From: Pogona vitticeps
Taxonomy: Eukaryota; Chordata; Lepidosauria; Squamata; Agamidae
Length of the DNA: 64,000 nucleotides
Direction of reading: 5' to 3'
Assembly (NCBI RefSeq): GCF_051106095.1
Contig: NC_135787.1
Location: 156,682,001 to 156,746,000 of the forward strand
Shown piece by piece: positions 1 to 12,918 of the stretch. Both the position numbers and the translations under genes were made by a program. The notes under the pieces were generated by a model. It ran no database searches. It had not been told where the DNA came from and was given only the letters and a program-made list of their open reading frames with translations. Each line of letters starts with the position of its first letter. The stretch's first letter is position 1.

Positions 1-774
1 TCAGAAAGCCAGTTCACATTTTTGTTTTGGGAGGATTGAAGTTTCAAATAAATTATTCAGTACAATTCTTCATATAACTCTGTCAAAAATGAAATCACAT
101 TGGAAAATGTCTCCACTCTTTTACGTGGAGCAGGAACAATTTCCCCTTGAATTTTTAATGGACTCATAACTTATCTTTTTATGAAGATTGCCAGCAATCA
201 CTTGAAGAGCATGGACAATGCCAGGAATGATCAGAAGAAAATTCATAGTACAATCCTACATGCATTTGCCCAGAAGTAAGTCCCTCACAAATCAGTGTGA
301 TTTATGGACGAAAAAGGTTATAGCCTATGCCTATTTAGATCCTATTGAAATCAATAAAACTTAGTACAATGCAACCTAATCCTCCGCATGTCTGTGTGGA
401 AGTAAGTTCAGTGAGCTCAACAGAATGTAGTCCCAGAGGATGAGGGAATAATCATAAGTACAAGGAGATTGGATTGTATATAGTTATGGAGGACAACAAA
501 AAGCATATATCATATATATTTTAATCTTATCTTCAGCATGATCTGGGTCATAAAAGATTTGAAAGTTTATGTGAATAGGCTGTATCTATTGTATTGCTAA
601 ACAATTTCCATTAATTTTAATTCCCAGTTTTTAAATTTTACATAAGAACATCATGTGGAAGTTTGTTTGGATGAAGGCTTCAGGCTAAAAAATATGCATA
701 ATAACAGTCACAATAGTGTATGTTATCATGTACTTAAACATCATGTCTTCTTCTGACAACTGGGATTGTTGCTG
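1..774. other. Intergenic, no feature seen
   Basis: AT-rich unique-looking DNA. No open frame with family resemblance, no splice-flanked exon and no recognisable repeat was seen here. Confidence 0.5.
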
Positions 775-1022
775 TGGTGACCCTATGTCCTGTCCACTTT
801 AGGGAGTCGCTCTAACTCATATTTGGTTTTTCTCTTTTCCTGCTGCCTCCAATCTTCCCCAGCACTATTGTCTTTTCCAGAGAAGTTTGCCTTCTCATGA
901 TGGGATCAAAGTAGGACAGCCTCAGTTTCATCATGTTGGCCTCCAGAGATAGTTCAGGCTTGGTTTGCTCGAGGACTCACTTGTTCGTTTTTCTGCCGGT
1001 CAAACAAGTGGGTCCTGGACAG
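775..1022 (-). mobile_element. RTE-type LINE 3' fragment
   Basis: Read on the minus strand, pieces of a LINE C-terminal region appear: KPELSLEA, MKLRLSYF and SLEKTI in series. This is the stretch that follows the reverse transcriptase in RTE/Bov-B-like LINEs. The copy is old and interrupted. The same family recurs at 50,690-51,085 and 52,285-52,500. The clade name is inferred from remembered protein patterns. Confidence 0.55.
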
Positions 1023-2794
1023 TGGGCATAGGTACAGAAAATTGGATAGATGCCTTTCATATTAAGGGCTGTGTTTGTAAGAGAGTAGGGTTGCAAAAAC
1101 CTTATGTCACAGTGCCGGTACTATCATTTTAGGTTGAAAAACTGAAAACGATGCATTAGTTCCGTTGTCCCTAGTTATTTTGTTATTCATTACTGTACTC
1201 AGTGCATGCAAGTCTGCTAACCAAAAATAGTCATTTGGCAATTTTAAATAGCACCTCAGAGCAAAGAATTTCTCTTGGCATATACGCTTTAAGTGAGGAA
1301 TGTGTGGAATGCCTTTGCTGTTGCTTATGACTGCAGCTTATTTGGCTCCTTGCCAATTTCACTAGTAGGTTAAGAGCAGGATACAGCCTACTGGGCATCT
1401 GCAGTAGTTACCCTCTGAGGAAGAATTTGTTCTTGATTCTTTCGTATTAGGGGGACGGGGTTGCAATAACTGTGATTTATGAAGCTTTCAGAAGCTGTCT
1501 AGCAATTACTCCTGTTTTCTGTATTACTGTAGTTTGCTTTCACATTGCTTTAATGTTTATTTCTGGGGAAAAGGGAGTTGAAGGTATGATCTCCTACTCA
1601 GTGTTATTTACAAAAGAAGCAATAGAGGGGAGAGAGGCCTTTGGAGATGGCAACAAGGGCTGAGGATTCCTTTCAACTTGGCCACAGCCTTGTTGCCGTA
1701 GCAGTTCATGTATCTGTCATTCTATCATGCAAAATCCAGGCTGGAAGGAAGCCTCAGTCCTTTCGGCCAACAGGACACAGTCAGTTGTGCCATGTATGAA
1801 ACAAACTAAAGATTTCCTTGGTGTCATTCCATAGGCAGGTCATTCCACAGGTTAGTAATCTAATCCATAGGCTATAAATCCGTAGGCCAGTTCAGTCCAC
1901 ATGTCTACAGGGCAGGAGTAACTCAATATTGGGCATGATGAACAGCCCTTAATTCAGGTAAACTTTGCTTATTGAAGGTCCCAGGTTCAGTTCTTGGCTT
2001 CTCCAGTTAAGAGGGTATAGATAGTATGGATGGAGGAAGTCCTGGTCTGTGAAGTAGAATTCTTTCTTTTGGGTAGTGAGGCAGTCCCCCTGAGGTGGTT
2101 GGTGCTGGAAAATGTGGCTGAGGGTAGTAGGGGCACCCCCACGGCCATCTCCCCTGGAGGTATGTATGCTGTGCAGCGTATCCGGAGTGCTCTAATCAAG
2201 TCTGCTGCCCCCAAATGCAGTGGAGGAGGCTGTATCCTTCTCAGTTTGGACAATTCAGCTGCCACTTCAGTCAGCTACTGTTAATCTCAGGGTTGCCAAA
2301 TGCCTTTGCACTGGGAACTGGTTTTGTCCTGTGATCTAGTAATGAACAAGCCTGTAAAATACGCATGAAAAGAAAAATTAAGCATTCAGATTATATTTCC
2401 CCCTCCCTCACATTTGGAGGTAAAGATAGGTTTAAATCATGGAAATATTATCTCTAGAGAAAGAGATTGTATTCAGTTTCCCCAGTAGATTCTGCATCAT
2501 TATCTGAGCAATATACTTGTATCCTAGAATGATGCAAACCTAGAAGGATGTAAAATTATGGACCAATGCTAAGCATTCTTGCTAAGAAATACACTACACT
2601 GAATTTGATGGGTTTCATATCCACATAAACCTGTGTAAGATCGCAGTCAATATTTGCCAGATTTTAACCCAAATAAATGTGCTCTTGATCCTCATGGTGG
2701 TTATTACACTGATACACTTTATGTTGGAATGTGCAGTAGCTTTTAGTCTGTTGATTGATTAGACCCAGATATTCCACAGTCTTCTACTGGAATA
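1023..2794. other. Intergenic, no clear feature
   Basis: No exon or well-defined repeat is recognised. Short open frames at 1472-1663 (+) and 1987-2284 (both strands) have no family resemblance and no splice context, so they are not called as genes. Confidence 0.4.
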
Positions 2795-3307
2795 CAGTGG
2801 GGTCTTGACTTGAGAACTTAATCCGTATTGGAAGGCAGTTCTCAAGTCAAAAAGTTCTCAGGTCAAATCTGCATTTCCCATAGGAATGCATTGAAAACCA
2901 TTTGATCCGTATCTGCTCTTTTCCGTCCATAGAAACTAATGGGAAGCTGCTATTCTGCCTTCAACCACTAGAGGGGGATATTTTGTTTCTTTTTTTCTTA
3001 GGTCAAGAAAGGTTCAGGGAAGGCAGGGAAAATACAGTCCAGGCAGTACAGTACCAGGTAGTCCGAAGACTGTCTCCCAATCCACTCTCTAAATGCTGGG
3101 AGGAGTGAGGAAGCAGACAGGCACCCTTTTCACTGGCCAACAGTTAACTGAAAGTTCAAATTTTGCACTTTCCCTGCCTCCCACGTGGTTTTTTTTAGTT
3201 CTTAACTCAAATCTAAGTATGTAAGTCAAGTCAATATTTTCCTATGAGAGTGGTTCTTAAGTCAAAATGTTCTTAACTCGAGCTGTTCTTAAGTCAAGAC
3301 CCCACTG
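2795..3307 (+). mobile_element. MITE with terminal inverted repeats, Tc1/mariner-pogo type
   Basis: The element starts CAGTGGGGTCTTGACTT and ends with the inverse AAGTCAAGACCCCACTG, flanked on both sides by TA (2793-2794 and 3308-3309). TA duplication with CAGTGG-type ends fits the pogo/Tigger branch of Tc1/mariner. At 513 bp, with no transposase frame, it is non-autonomous. Its inner part shares a block around GGAATGCATTGAAAA with the related 400-bp element at 60,223. Confidence 0.85.
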
Positions 3308-3309
3308 TA

Positions 3310-5320
3310 TGTTATTACAATATTATACTGACATACAGCAGTGGTCCCCACTTTGACTCTTTTGAGGCTGGTTTCATCATTATGTTATGTGGATACTGAG
3401 AAGCAGTACTAGTATCATGGATGCAAGAAAAGCTGAACAAATGTGAGTTTTGTCATAAGGTTATACTAAATAAAAAAATTTATAATACTAAATTAAAATA
3501 AAACTTGTTCATCTTTAAAGTGCACAACTCTTTGTTGTTTCTGCTTTTTCGTGACATTCAATCTGCTGCCTGAAATTCTGCCTCCCTCTGCCTAAGGACA
3601 GAGTCAACTTAGTGAGTTCCTAGCCTGGAGGCGGCCCTTTATAGTTCTTCCATTATCCTTTCCTTTACACTGGTCCTTCAGATCTCCTCTGAGCAATGAG
3701 AAGCTGGGTCCTACTGCATATAACCATGGCAAAACAGACATATGTTTTTCATGTATTACAGCCCGCACACCATTTTTATGTGGTTATGATTTGATTCAAG
3801 TGATAATCTGCCTTAAACTGTTCTGACATCCTTTAAAAATGCCAAGCTCCATCACTTCACCCTGTCTTCACCCTAAACATTCCACTCATTTTCTCAGGCT
3901 AAATTTATCCTTTTTGAAACCTATGACAACTCTCTGCTGAGCTCATATATCTCCAGATGTTTTATTATCTCATCTCTCATGAATGTTTTTAAGGATTTTG
4001 CATACAATCCAGAGCATAATCCTTTAAAATTGTGAGCCTATTTCATTAAAAAAAATTACTACTCTAGCTTTTCTTCCTTTCTGGTGCACTATTTATTGGA
4101 ATCATAATACAAAACTGTATGTATAACTGTCCTTGTAACTTAATATGTAATGACTGCAAATTATTTAAAATCATAAGGATCACCATGAGAATAAGAAAGG
4201 GGTAAGGAATTCACAGAAGACAGTTATGGAGCTAACAGCCCATAGGAACATTTCTGCTAATCCCATAATTTAGAGACTGTTTGAGTTATGAGATTCAACA
4301 ACCATTATTAAAATGATATTTACCTGAGATATGCCAAACACCTCTATAGATTATATTACAGTATTTCATTCATTGCTTTCTCTGTTAAAAGTCTCTGTCA
4401 CTGCATGACTGAACCATGTGGTCAACACTTACTTGTTCATCCTTCTGGTCCCATGATGGTATCCTAAGTATTAACATGGATAATTAAACTAGAATGTTAA
4501 TTTGTCAAATGATAATTTTCTTTGCTAATTAAACTGAATTCACTATTCTTTCCCCACCAGCCTTAAAAAAACATCAGTCCCTCCTTGTGTTGTAGAAACC
4601 CTAGACACAGACAAAATGCATATGCATACCCTTTACATTTTTCTAAAGGCAATTTTGCAAAGATGTTCAACATTTTGTGTGGAAATGATGTTTAATTATA
4701 AACCACAGAAACAGAGAAGTGGGAGCTTCCTAGTGGAAACATGTCAGCATATACAAGATAGCATACAGACTCATAGTGTATGTATGAATATTGTAACAGA
4801 AAAAAGAACCAAAGTAGGAGGATGGTTCAAATTAGCACAGAACAATAACTGCAGTGGAAATAACAAAAACATGATGAAGATTAGAAAGATTCCATTCAAA
4901 TTCAGTACTATGAGCTTCCAGAGAATTCTCACAATCAAGGCTGCTGATAGTTTTGGGTTTTTTTGTTTGTTTGTTTGTTTTTTACATCTGTGCTGATTTT
5001 GGTTTGCCAGCATGGCTTGGACATTGAGGTGGCCAGAAGGTCACCTATAAATGCTCTGTGGTGGGTTCAGCTTTCATTTGACATACAGTACTGCGTTTGC
5101 AGTGATTTGCAGGTTTGCAACTGACAGTATACAAGGTAAACTACAGAAGAAACAGAATGTGGCATAATTTGCTTCCTAGAATTGCCTTTGGCTTTGGAAA
5201 TGTTGGGATATTTTGATGAGAATCATTAGGTTTCAATGAATAAGGTTGTGAATAGAACTAGAGGGATTATGAAAGTCAATAACAGAGACACCATGAATAA
5301 GTGCTGGACAGACAGAAATG
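3310..5320. other. Intergenic, no clear feature
   Basis: AT-rich DNA without recognisable exons or repeats. The 126-codon frame at 4616-4996 is low-complexity, ends in a run of Phe/Cys read from a T-rich tract, and has no family resemblance. Confidence 0.4.
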
Positions 5321-5357
5321 TTGTTGTTGTTGTTGTTGATGTTGTTGATGTTGTTGA

Positions 5358-5388
<31 letters not shown>

Positions 5389-5432
5389 CTTGTTCTTGTT
5401 CTTGTTGTTCTTCTTCTTGTTGTTGTTATTTT
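5320..5432 (+). repeat. (GTT)n/(GAT)n/(CTT)n trinucleotide microsatellite
   Basis: About 110 bp of GTT repeats interrupted by GAT and CTT units. It generates long poly-Val and poly-Asn open frames on both strands, which are artefacts. Just downstream (about 5433-5520) lies a worn fold-back piece with the CCCAGAAT...GGGAGCTGTAGTCC pattern of the hAT MITEs seen elsewhere in the window. Confidence 0.9.
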
Positions 5433-7167
5433 GACCACAATTCCCAGAATACCACAACCAGCATTGCCAGCAGTCACTTTGGGAGCTGTAGTCCAAAAAT
5501 GTATATTTTTCCCATCTCTGGTTCTGAAGATATGGACCTTCTGACCACTTTTCAGCCAGCAGGACCATAAGGAACATATAAATGGGGACCCACAAGCACA
5601 TGGTAGTATTACTGGAGAGTTCACTGCTGCTGCTGCTGCTGCTACCATCAAAACAGGCAGTGAAAGAGTAACCCTGCCAAGTGTCAGCTTTAAATGGCCA
5701 AATAGCTGCTTTTCTTTGACAACCATTAGGAGAACAGTTCAAACTCTTCACTGAAAGCCCATTGAAAGCAAAAGGGTCTTTATATTTATTTCAACAGAAC
5801 TTTGATATGCATTTCAAAACACGTGACACTGTTTTTAAACACTGAAATTTGGAACAGTAAAACACTGAAGTCGATGAAGAATGTTTATTTTATTTTAATT
5901 TCTATGGCTCAGTGGTTCATCTGATACTTTAAGGGAACTAGGCAAGTAATAGTTCATAGCGTTTTCCAAGAAAACCTGACAGCATTCCCCGCCCCCGCCC
6001 CCCAAACTGCCTGCTGGTAACACAGTTGGAATTAGGTTTCTTTGACAGATCTTAAGCTTTGGAAGGGGAAAAAAGCAATGTTCTATTGATATAATAATAT
6101 CAGGCCAGGCAGAGTGCCCTGCTTGTGCAATTCAGTTTGAGCACAAACAACACATTATGGCTTTAGCATTATTTCCATGTGAAAGTGTCTATATTTGGCT
6201 GAGCCAAGAAAGTTATCCTGATTGACACCTGTATAAATGGGTCACTTGGAATGTGCATTACAGATTCAAAGAGCAGTGCAATCCACCTGGTGTTTAGGAA
6301 AGGAGGTCCTGGGAACCTGCCCACTGAAGGGGCCCTCTCCACCTCCATCACCCCTGCCTCCATAGAAACAGAGACAGATGGTTTTATGGGACTAAACTAT
6401 ATTTCTCATGTTCCATAGATTCTCAGCAGTGCCACCAGCTGCCTTCTTTTCTCTGCCCAATACCGGAGACACTTAGACATTACACTCTGAGCAGGACTTA
6501 GTCTTGTGGTGAGTGCGGTGATTTGAAGACCTCTTACTAGTCTGTAAGATCCATGACCTGCCAAAAATCCTGTGTCATGTATTATGCAGAGTTAGCCAGA
6601 TCAAGTTACTGTATGTTGGTGTTTTATGTAAAGGACAAGATCCACTACTCTCTCCCTAATAATCATCATGTGCCATCAAGTCAAATCTGACTTATGGTGA
6701 GCCCTTTTCAGTGTTTTCTAGGTAGAGAAAATTCGGAAGTCATTGACTGTTCCAGTCATCTGGTGACATCCAGGGACTGTGCAGTTTGCTGAAGACACCT
6801 GCTTCATAGGTCACATAAATTAATAAAGTTGAATCTTACTTCAACAGCAGCCTTCCATCCCAACCAGCACAGCAGCCTTGCTTAGCCTTAGAGGATCCGG
6901 GGCAAGTTATATGGTCTGCCTACACAGAGTGCTCATAAGAAGAACCAAAGGCTCCCACCAAACATGTGACCCAGAGACAGTTACTCCATTTTGCCTAATG
7001 TCAGGGCTGACAGTATAGCATGTAAAGTCTGGGCAATAGCACATTTTTGCGGCCTCCCATTTCTCTTTGACATTTGCAGCCTGAGAAAGAAATTACCGTA
7101 GTTATTGTTTATTGCCTTGCTGTGTAAAGATGAGGTATTGCTGGACTTCAGAAACCGGTTGCTTTTA
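5433..7167. other. Intergenic, mostly unassigned; SINE relic near 6.66 kb
   Basis: A short CTG run lies at about 5625-5644. The stretch at about 6665-6800 (GCCATCAAGTCAAATCTGACTTATGG onward, then TCTGGTGACATCCAGGG) resembles the 3' half of the tRNA-derived reptile SINE read in reverse. The rest shows nothing I can name. Confidence 0.35.
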
Positions 7168-7432
7168 GAGATGGACACAAACCGCCAGTTCAGCGGTCCG
7201 TGCTGGTTTGGTTTTTTTGGCTGAACGATGTTAGGCTGTTCCCATCCCCACCCCCTCGGGTGGGCACCCACTCAGAGGCAGTGGCTGGAGGAGGTGGGAA
7301 AGGGGAGCTGGGGTGCTGCCTCTGAGTGGCACCCACCAGAGGAGGCAAGGCTGGGATGTGTCAAACACCTGTTTGGCCAAAAAATGAACCGGCATGAATT
7401 GCTGAACTGGCAGTTCGTGCCCAGAACTGTCA
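7168..7432. mobile_element. Long-TIR fold-back element (MITE-like)
   Basis: The first ~65 bp (ACCGCCAGTTCAGC...GGTTTG...TTTGGC) pair imperfectly with the last ~65 bp (GCCAAAAAATGAACC...GCTGAACTGGCAGTTCG). A second internal pair is ACTCAGAGGCAG against CTGCCTCTGAGT. This is the layout of a small non-autonomous DNA transposon. The family is not identified, no clean target duplication was found, and the borders are approximate. Confidence 0.5.
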
Positions 7433-7970
7433 TAGACAACAGCCTAGAAAAAGTTCAGGATACAGCAAACTGATTAAATGGGGAAAAGTCTCCAGTGATA
7501 CTGAATTATCTCAGTGCAGTTGCTCTTGTTGCTCTAAAAGACGAGGACAAGCAGAGATCTAGCCACATCCCCAGCAGTTCAATCCATAGCCAGAGGGCTA
7601 CCAGCCATTTTTATAGTGCATCTTAAATCTTCCTAACAGCTCATACCAATGTGATGGTTTTGTTTTGCTAGCTAGTTTGCATGGTCTACGCTGCTGGACA
7701 ACAGCTATTTAGATCCTGCTGACTTCAAAGTTATCTAATGATGTTATGTTAATCAACAACCCAGCTTCTAACAAATCATTTTTGTACTGATCCCACATTT
7801 TTTGAAGCCTAGATCTGCTTTGCTTTTCCACCAGTGAGGTCAAATTTATAATGGACTAAAGCAGAGCATAAACAACAATGGTTCCAATTCTGGGATGTAA
7901 GAGTTTCTGAGATCTAAAAATCCAAAGTGCAAGCCTCCTCCTGAGGAGGCTTTTGAGGAGTCCTTTAAAA

Positions 7971-8106
7971 CAGTGGTCCCCAACCTTGGGCCTCCAGATG
8001 TTCTTGGACTGCAACTCCCAGAAGCCTTTACCACCACCTCTGCTGGCCAGGATTTCTGGGAGTTAAAGTCCAAGAACATCTGGAGGCCCAAGGTTGGGGA
8101 CCACTG
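7971..8106. mobile_element. Fold-back hAT-type MITE
   Basis: Starts CAGTGGTCCCCAACCTTGG and ends with its near-exact inverse, CCAAGGTTGGGGACCACTG. The middle carries GGACTGCAACTCCCAGAAG and its partner. The flanks CTTTAAAA (left) and TTTTAAAA (right) agree at 7 of 8 positions, as expected for an aged 8-bp hAT duplication. It belongs to the same family as 20,218-20,355 and 53,466-53,595. Confidence 0.85.
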
Positions 8107-8324
8107 TTTTAAAATACATAGAGTAATCCTATGGATAATATCACAGCAGTTAACAATACATCAAATAGTACCTTACCAGGTTCCTGCCAGCAAAGCAGGA
8201 GACAGAAGGAGTATTCACTACTTTTCTCCTTAATAAAAAAAAATAGACAAACAAATGAAAACCGGGCTCCTTCACATTGTGAGCAATGGGAGGTAATGAA
8301 CTGAGAGCAGCCCCAGGGTGACAT

Positions 8325-8572
8325 CCAGTGTGGTGTAGTGGACAGAGTGATAGACTAGGACTCTGGAGAACAGGATTTGAATCCCCACTCAGGCATGGAA
8401 ACTCACCAGGGGAGTGGAACTGGTAAAACCAACTCCTTAAATATCTCACTTACCTTGAAAGCCCTATTAGGGTCACCATACATCAGTTCCGACTTGACAA
8501 CACATCACATCAACATCAACATCAACATCAACATCAACAGCAACAACAACAACAACAACAACAACCAGGGCT
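8325..8572 (+). mobile_element. tRNA-derived reptile SINE ending in a CATCAA/CAA microsatellite
   Basis: Pol III promoter boxes are visible: box A-like GGTGTAGTGGACAGAGTG and box B-like GGATTTGAATCC. The body GGGTCACCATACATCAGTTC and the tail TTGACAACACATCAC follow, then (CATCAA)n and (CAA)n from about 8510. Relics of the family lie near 10,010, 13,328, 18,549 (reverse), 24,740 and 53,610. Confidence 0.75.
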
Positions 8573-10009
8573 TGTCTAAATTTTCTACATGGTTGGGAGT
8601 GTACTTGAAGGCTGGGATGGCTTTAGATCCAGAGCCTACCCTGTTCTGCCCAAACCATGGTCTCCTCCTTCCCTTTCCCTTTTCCAGCACCAAGCCTCTA
8701 ACACAAAGGTGAAGGGCATAGACCTTTATGTGGAAGCTCAGGGTGGAATCACATAGTGGATCTCCTATTCAGAGATCAAAGCTCTGTCTCAGAAACTCGC
8801 ACTTTGGAGAGAAACTTTTTATATGTCCTGTCCCAGGGACCATCTGGTTGCACTGTAAATCTATTTTAAATCCATTATTGATTGGCTTTCTTGTGATATC
8901 TTATCGTTATAAAATTCTGTTTACTAAAGTGAGATTTACAAATGAATTATTTGATACATATCACTATTATATGCTGCAACCTGCCTTGCTTCATCAAACA
9001 TTGTAATAACATCATAATTCATGATAATTATATATGCTACTTCGATACTTTGATAATGATATACATTACTTACCATAATAAGTGCCATGCTTGTAATGTT
9101 CATAAGCAAGCGAGTTAGCAGTTTGTGTGTCTCTCTATATCTGGAATTAGCTGTAAGGTATATACTGCTATTACTAGATCTGACAAGCATTATGTAAACA
9201 GAATTAGACTCTGCTTGCAAAATCTTGAGTTTCACTTTACAGTTTTAGCAAATAAAACTAATGGCTTTTCTAATTCACAGCTGGTAGGAAGCCAAGCAGT
9301 TAACACCCAGGAAGTCCACAGAAACTGTGAAAGTATTTCTTTGCAAAGATTTTGAAAAAAAATGTTGGCGCTCTGTTCACTTTGACATGTAATAGAGTCT
9401 GTGGATATTTCTCCAGTTTTAATCCCCTGAAGCTATGCACTGAGTTGAAATAAGCCTGGAAAGAAAGCAACTCAATGGCACAGTTTGGCCCACGGTTGCT
9501 TCGGGTTGGCATCTGGATTCCCCTCCCGCCCCCAGTGTTTGGCAGGAAACTTTTAGGTGTCAACCGAAACTAGGATACTCCATAGCTTCTGAAATTTCAT
9601 AACCGGTTGTGTCTTTTTCTGTCTTACCTATCCGAATTCAACAGGACATTTAGAAAGATCTCCGTCAGAACTTAGCCCAAGGAAACTAATAGTGCATAGC
9701 ATTGAGAGCCTGTGTTGTACAGTGGAGTACAGCAGGGATGAACAATTGCAGGGCATCCAGGGACCAATCCTCCTGCAGGGCCAGCCATGGGGCGCAACTC
9801 TGCCACTCAAATTTAGTGGAAAACCACAAACACCTCTTTAAAAAATAAATCAAAACAATAAACAGACTTTCATCTTAAACCTTTCCCTTGGTTCTAGGCA
9901 GATTTATTTACTTCTGGCCCATTTCTCAGTTTTACAATCTCTTTCAATAATTATTCTCTCCTCCACCAATGTTTTCCCTGATACTGGTAGCACGGCAGCA
10001 TAAAAAGGC
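8573..10009. other. Intergenic, nothing recognised
   Basis: No repeat or exon with recognisable similarity. The short open frames here overlap each other on opposite strands and look like chance. Confidence 0.35.
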
Positions 10010-10170
10010 TTATCTGGAGGCCAAGAGTGTTGGACTTGAATGTCCAAAATGCAGGTTCTAAATCTTGCTTGGCCAAAGGCAATCAGGCTGTCTCGGTTTA
10101 ACCAACCTCACAGATCGATTGTGAAGGTAAAATGCTGTACTAAGCTCTTGGAATGGAAAGATGCTTATAT
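10010..10170 (+). mobile_element. Degraded tRNA-derived SINE
   Basis: A worn box A/box B arrangement (GAGTGTTGGACTTGAATG ... GCAGGTTCTAAATC ... TTGGCCAAAGGCAATCAGGC) and the tail CTCTTGGAATGGAAAGATGC match the family at 8,325, but divergence is high. Confidence 0.4.
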
Positions 10171-10514
10171 AAGTCAGATCAAATTCTGTGGCTGAAATTC
10201 TGTTGCTTGGCATAGTATGTTACAACTTACAAAAGGACTGTAGCTACTGTGTGTTTCATGTATTTGTATGTTATATGGCAACCATTATGCTTAACAGCAA
10301 CAAAAAGCAAGCAAATAAAAACGAAAAAAATCAAACAGATGTTCTTTTGGCAGCAGTAGAAAGGGGGCTTGTCAGGTTTGGGACCAGGAAGGGTCTTTGC
10401 AGGATCTTACCAGTATCAGCAACCAGTAACTATATGAAGAACAGCCGAAAGACAACCAAAGAGGAGAAGGAACCAAAAGTTACTGGCAAGGTCTAGAGAG
10501 GCGGGGTAAAAAAT

Positions 10515-10690
<176 letters not shown>

Positions 10691-10704
10691 ATACTGGGCA
10701 AATC

Positions 10705-10866
10705 AGAGAACCCAGAAAAAGATTAAAAGTGCTCCAATACTAGAGGCATTCAATAGAAAATTGGACAACTCTCTGTCAGATCTACTTTGATTTTGATTCC
10801 TGCCTTGAAAGGGGGTTGGACTCAATGGCCTTATAGACCACTTCCAACTCAATTATTCTATGATTT
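10705..10866 (+). mobile_element. CR1 LINE 3'-end fragment
   Basis: Contains the CR1 3'UTR signature: CCTGCCTTGAAAGGGGGTTGGACTC, then AATGGCC, then CTTCCAACTCAATTATTCTATGATT. The ATTCTATGATT terminus is diagnostic of CR1. Confidence 0.8.
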
Positions 10867-12850
10867 TAAGAGCTTCCCTAAGAGAAGAAGCAGAGCAAGA
10901 TAGCAATAACCTTGGATAACAAACAGAAAGAAAATATAAATATTGAATACTAGACAATGGACCTGGCCTTGCCCAGGTTAAAATCCTATGAGGCGCCACT
11001 TGCCCCATTGCCTTCTCTTTTTTCTCTGCCCTCTTTATTTCTTTTGCACTAGTTTCTCTTTCTGGATCCTTCCTCTATCTTGGTAGTCATTCAGCTTACG
11101 AGACCCAGGATTCCCCAGTCAATATAAACATTTAGAGCTCCTCAATCCATGAAATTACAACATAATTCAAAACATGTAGACTTCTAAACTCTATATGCTG
11201 AAATTTTTGAAAGGACATGCCACTTGGCCCTGGGGGTAATCAAAAATAATTAGGAGGGGGCAGTGATTTCTGTATGCACTACATTGACTGATTTTTTTAA
11301 AAAAGTAAGACCATCCCAGCCTTCCTTTAATTTGTCCCAATGTTTATGAGAAACTAATTGGGAAGCCCTCATGTACCCCGCAAGTGATTTTCTTGGACAC
11401 TATATCACTAATATTTCAAATCAGACCATTTCAAACATATCCTTCACATGTGGTGAATATTTTTATTATAATTGAATATAAATACAAGCCTAGGGTATAA
11501 CAAACCTCCCTATCTACATAAGCGCTATTCAGATGCGCCTTCTTACAGCCTAATATTCCCATCTCATGGGAAAATGTGGGGGGATAATCTCCCATTCTTA
11601 GAAAGTTCCATAAAACAGATCTAGAGGAATGTGCCTTCCTCCCCTAAAAGCAACACACACCTGGGAGTAGATATCTGGGCACACTCAATTTTATTATCTT
11701 TTCTTACATTTTTGGTTCTGGTTAGCCCACGACAGGTGTGTGTGTGGGTTATTTTTGGCGCTTGTTTTCACAAAAATTGTCCACTCTGGATTCAGTTGTC
11801 CCACAAGGAAAGAAGCAAAAAGTGTAAGTTCTATAACACCAAATACACCACAATCTCCTTTAACCTATGAAAGGCAATCCAGTGCATGCATATCGACAAA
11901 AATATTCATCCTTGTTCTCTCCTCACATTTTCTTCTGATACCATGAAGCAGCTCGCTTAAACAGAGGCCCATCTAATGTGTCAGGGCTGTGCTAAATCGT
12001 TTCTGTAGGTGGCGGTTTTTGCTCTCTCTCTGTATCTGCTGCTTCAATTCACACTGACCAACTTGTGACAATAAATGGCACATGGAGGGGCACTACAGTG
12101 TGGCAGATCATTGCAGAGATATACTATACTTTCTACTTGAGATTCCTTTCATATTGCTCATAGGTACATTCCTCACAATGTGCTCTATGTTTGATTAATC
12201 CAGTGTACTCAATCTCCAGCTGGAAGGACCATCTACTTTATTACCCAGAGTGAATACTGATCTCATTTAACCAGAACACATGTTGGTTATTCTGGATTCT
12301 ACCCCAGGATAAAAACAAGAACTTAGAAAATGGAATCCAGATTGCCTCCCAATATGGATCTCCTTATGTGATCATGAAGTAATTACAGAGGTCATCCTTG
12401 TTATGAGAGAAATATAGGTTGATATATATGTTTGTTGTCCAGAGTCCACCATTGCCACAAGCATGTAGATGCAGGCTATTAAAATTTGATCAGTCATAAG
12501 TAGGCATGGCCACATTTAGTGAAGATTTGTCCACTCATTTATGGGAAACTAATTCAGGTTCCTCCAGGGGATATCAAAGTGATGTTCATGTATACACCAT
12601 GTAGCCTTCTTTGATAAAGTCAAAGCATCTCAACCCTACCCTCCAAATTTGGCAAAAATTCATCCAGCTATTTTCATATGATATAGTAACACAGGGAAAA
12701 AATAAACTGTATTTCTTTTTTTTACAGATAATTGCTATTACAGTGGTACTTATTCTTATGTTAGTGGAGCTACAGGGTGCATCATCAGGGGAAGGATTCT
12801 ACACAAATTACCCAGAAGCCTCAGAGCTTGACTACTCCCAACTTTTTCTT
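10867..12850. other. Intergenic, nothing recognised
   Basis: No exon or repeat was identified. Small frames at 11,631-11,946 have no family resemblance. Confidence 0.35.
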
Positions 12851-12852
12851 TC

Positions 12853-12915
<63 letters not shown>

Positions 12916-12918
12916 AAA
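12853..12918 (+). repeat. (GAAA)n microsatellite
   Basis: About 65 bp of AGAA/GAAA units. Flanking open frames on both strands (Lys-Glu-Arg and Ser-Phe-Phe-Leu repeats) are artefacts of this array. Confidence 0.95.

Noticed and set aside
5226-5751. Long frames rich in Asn, Thr or Val
   Set aside because: They are translations of the GTT microsatellite at 5,320-5,432 on both strands.
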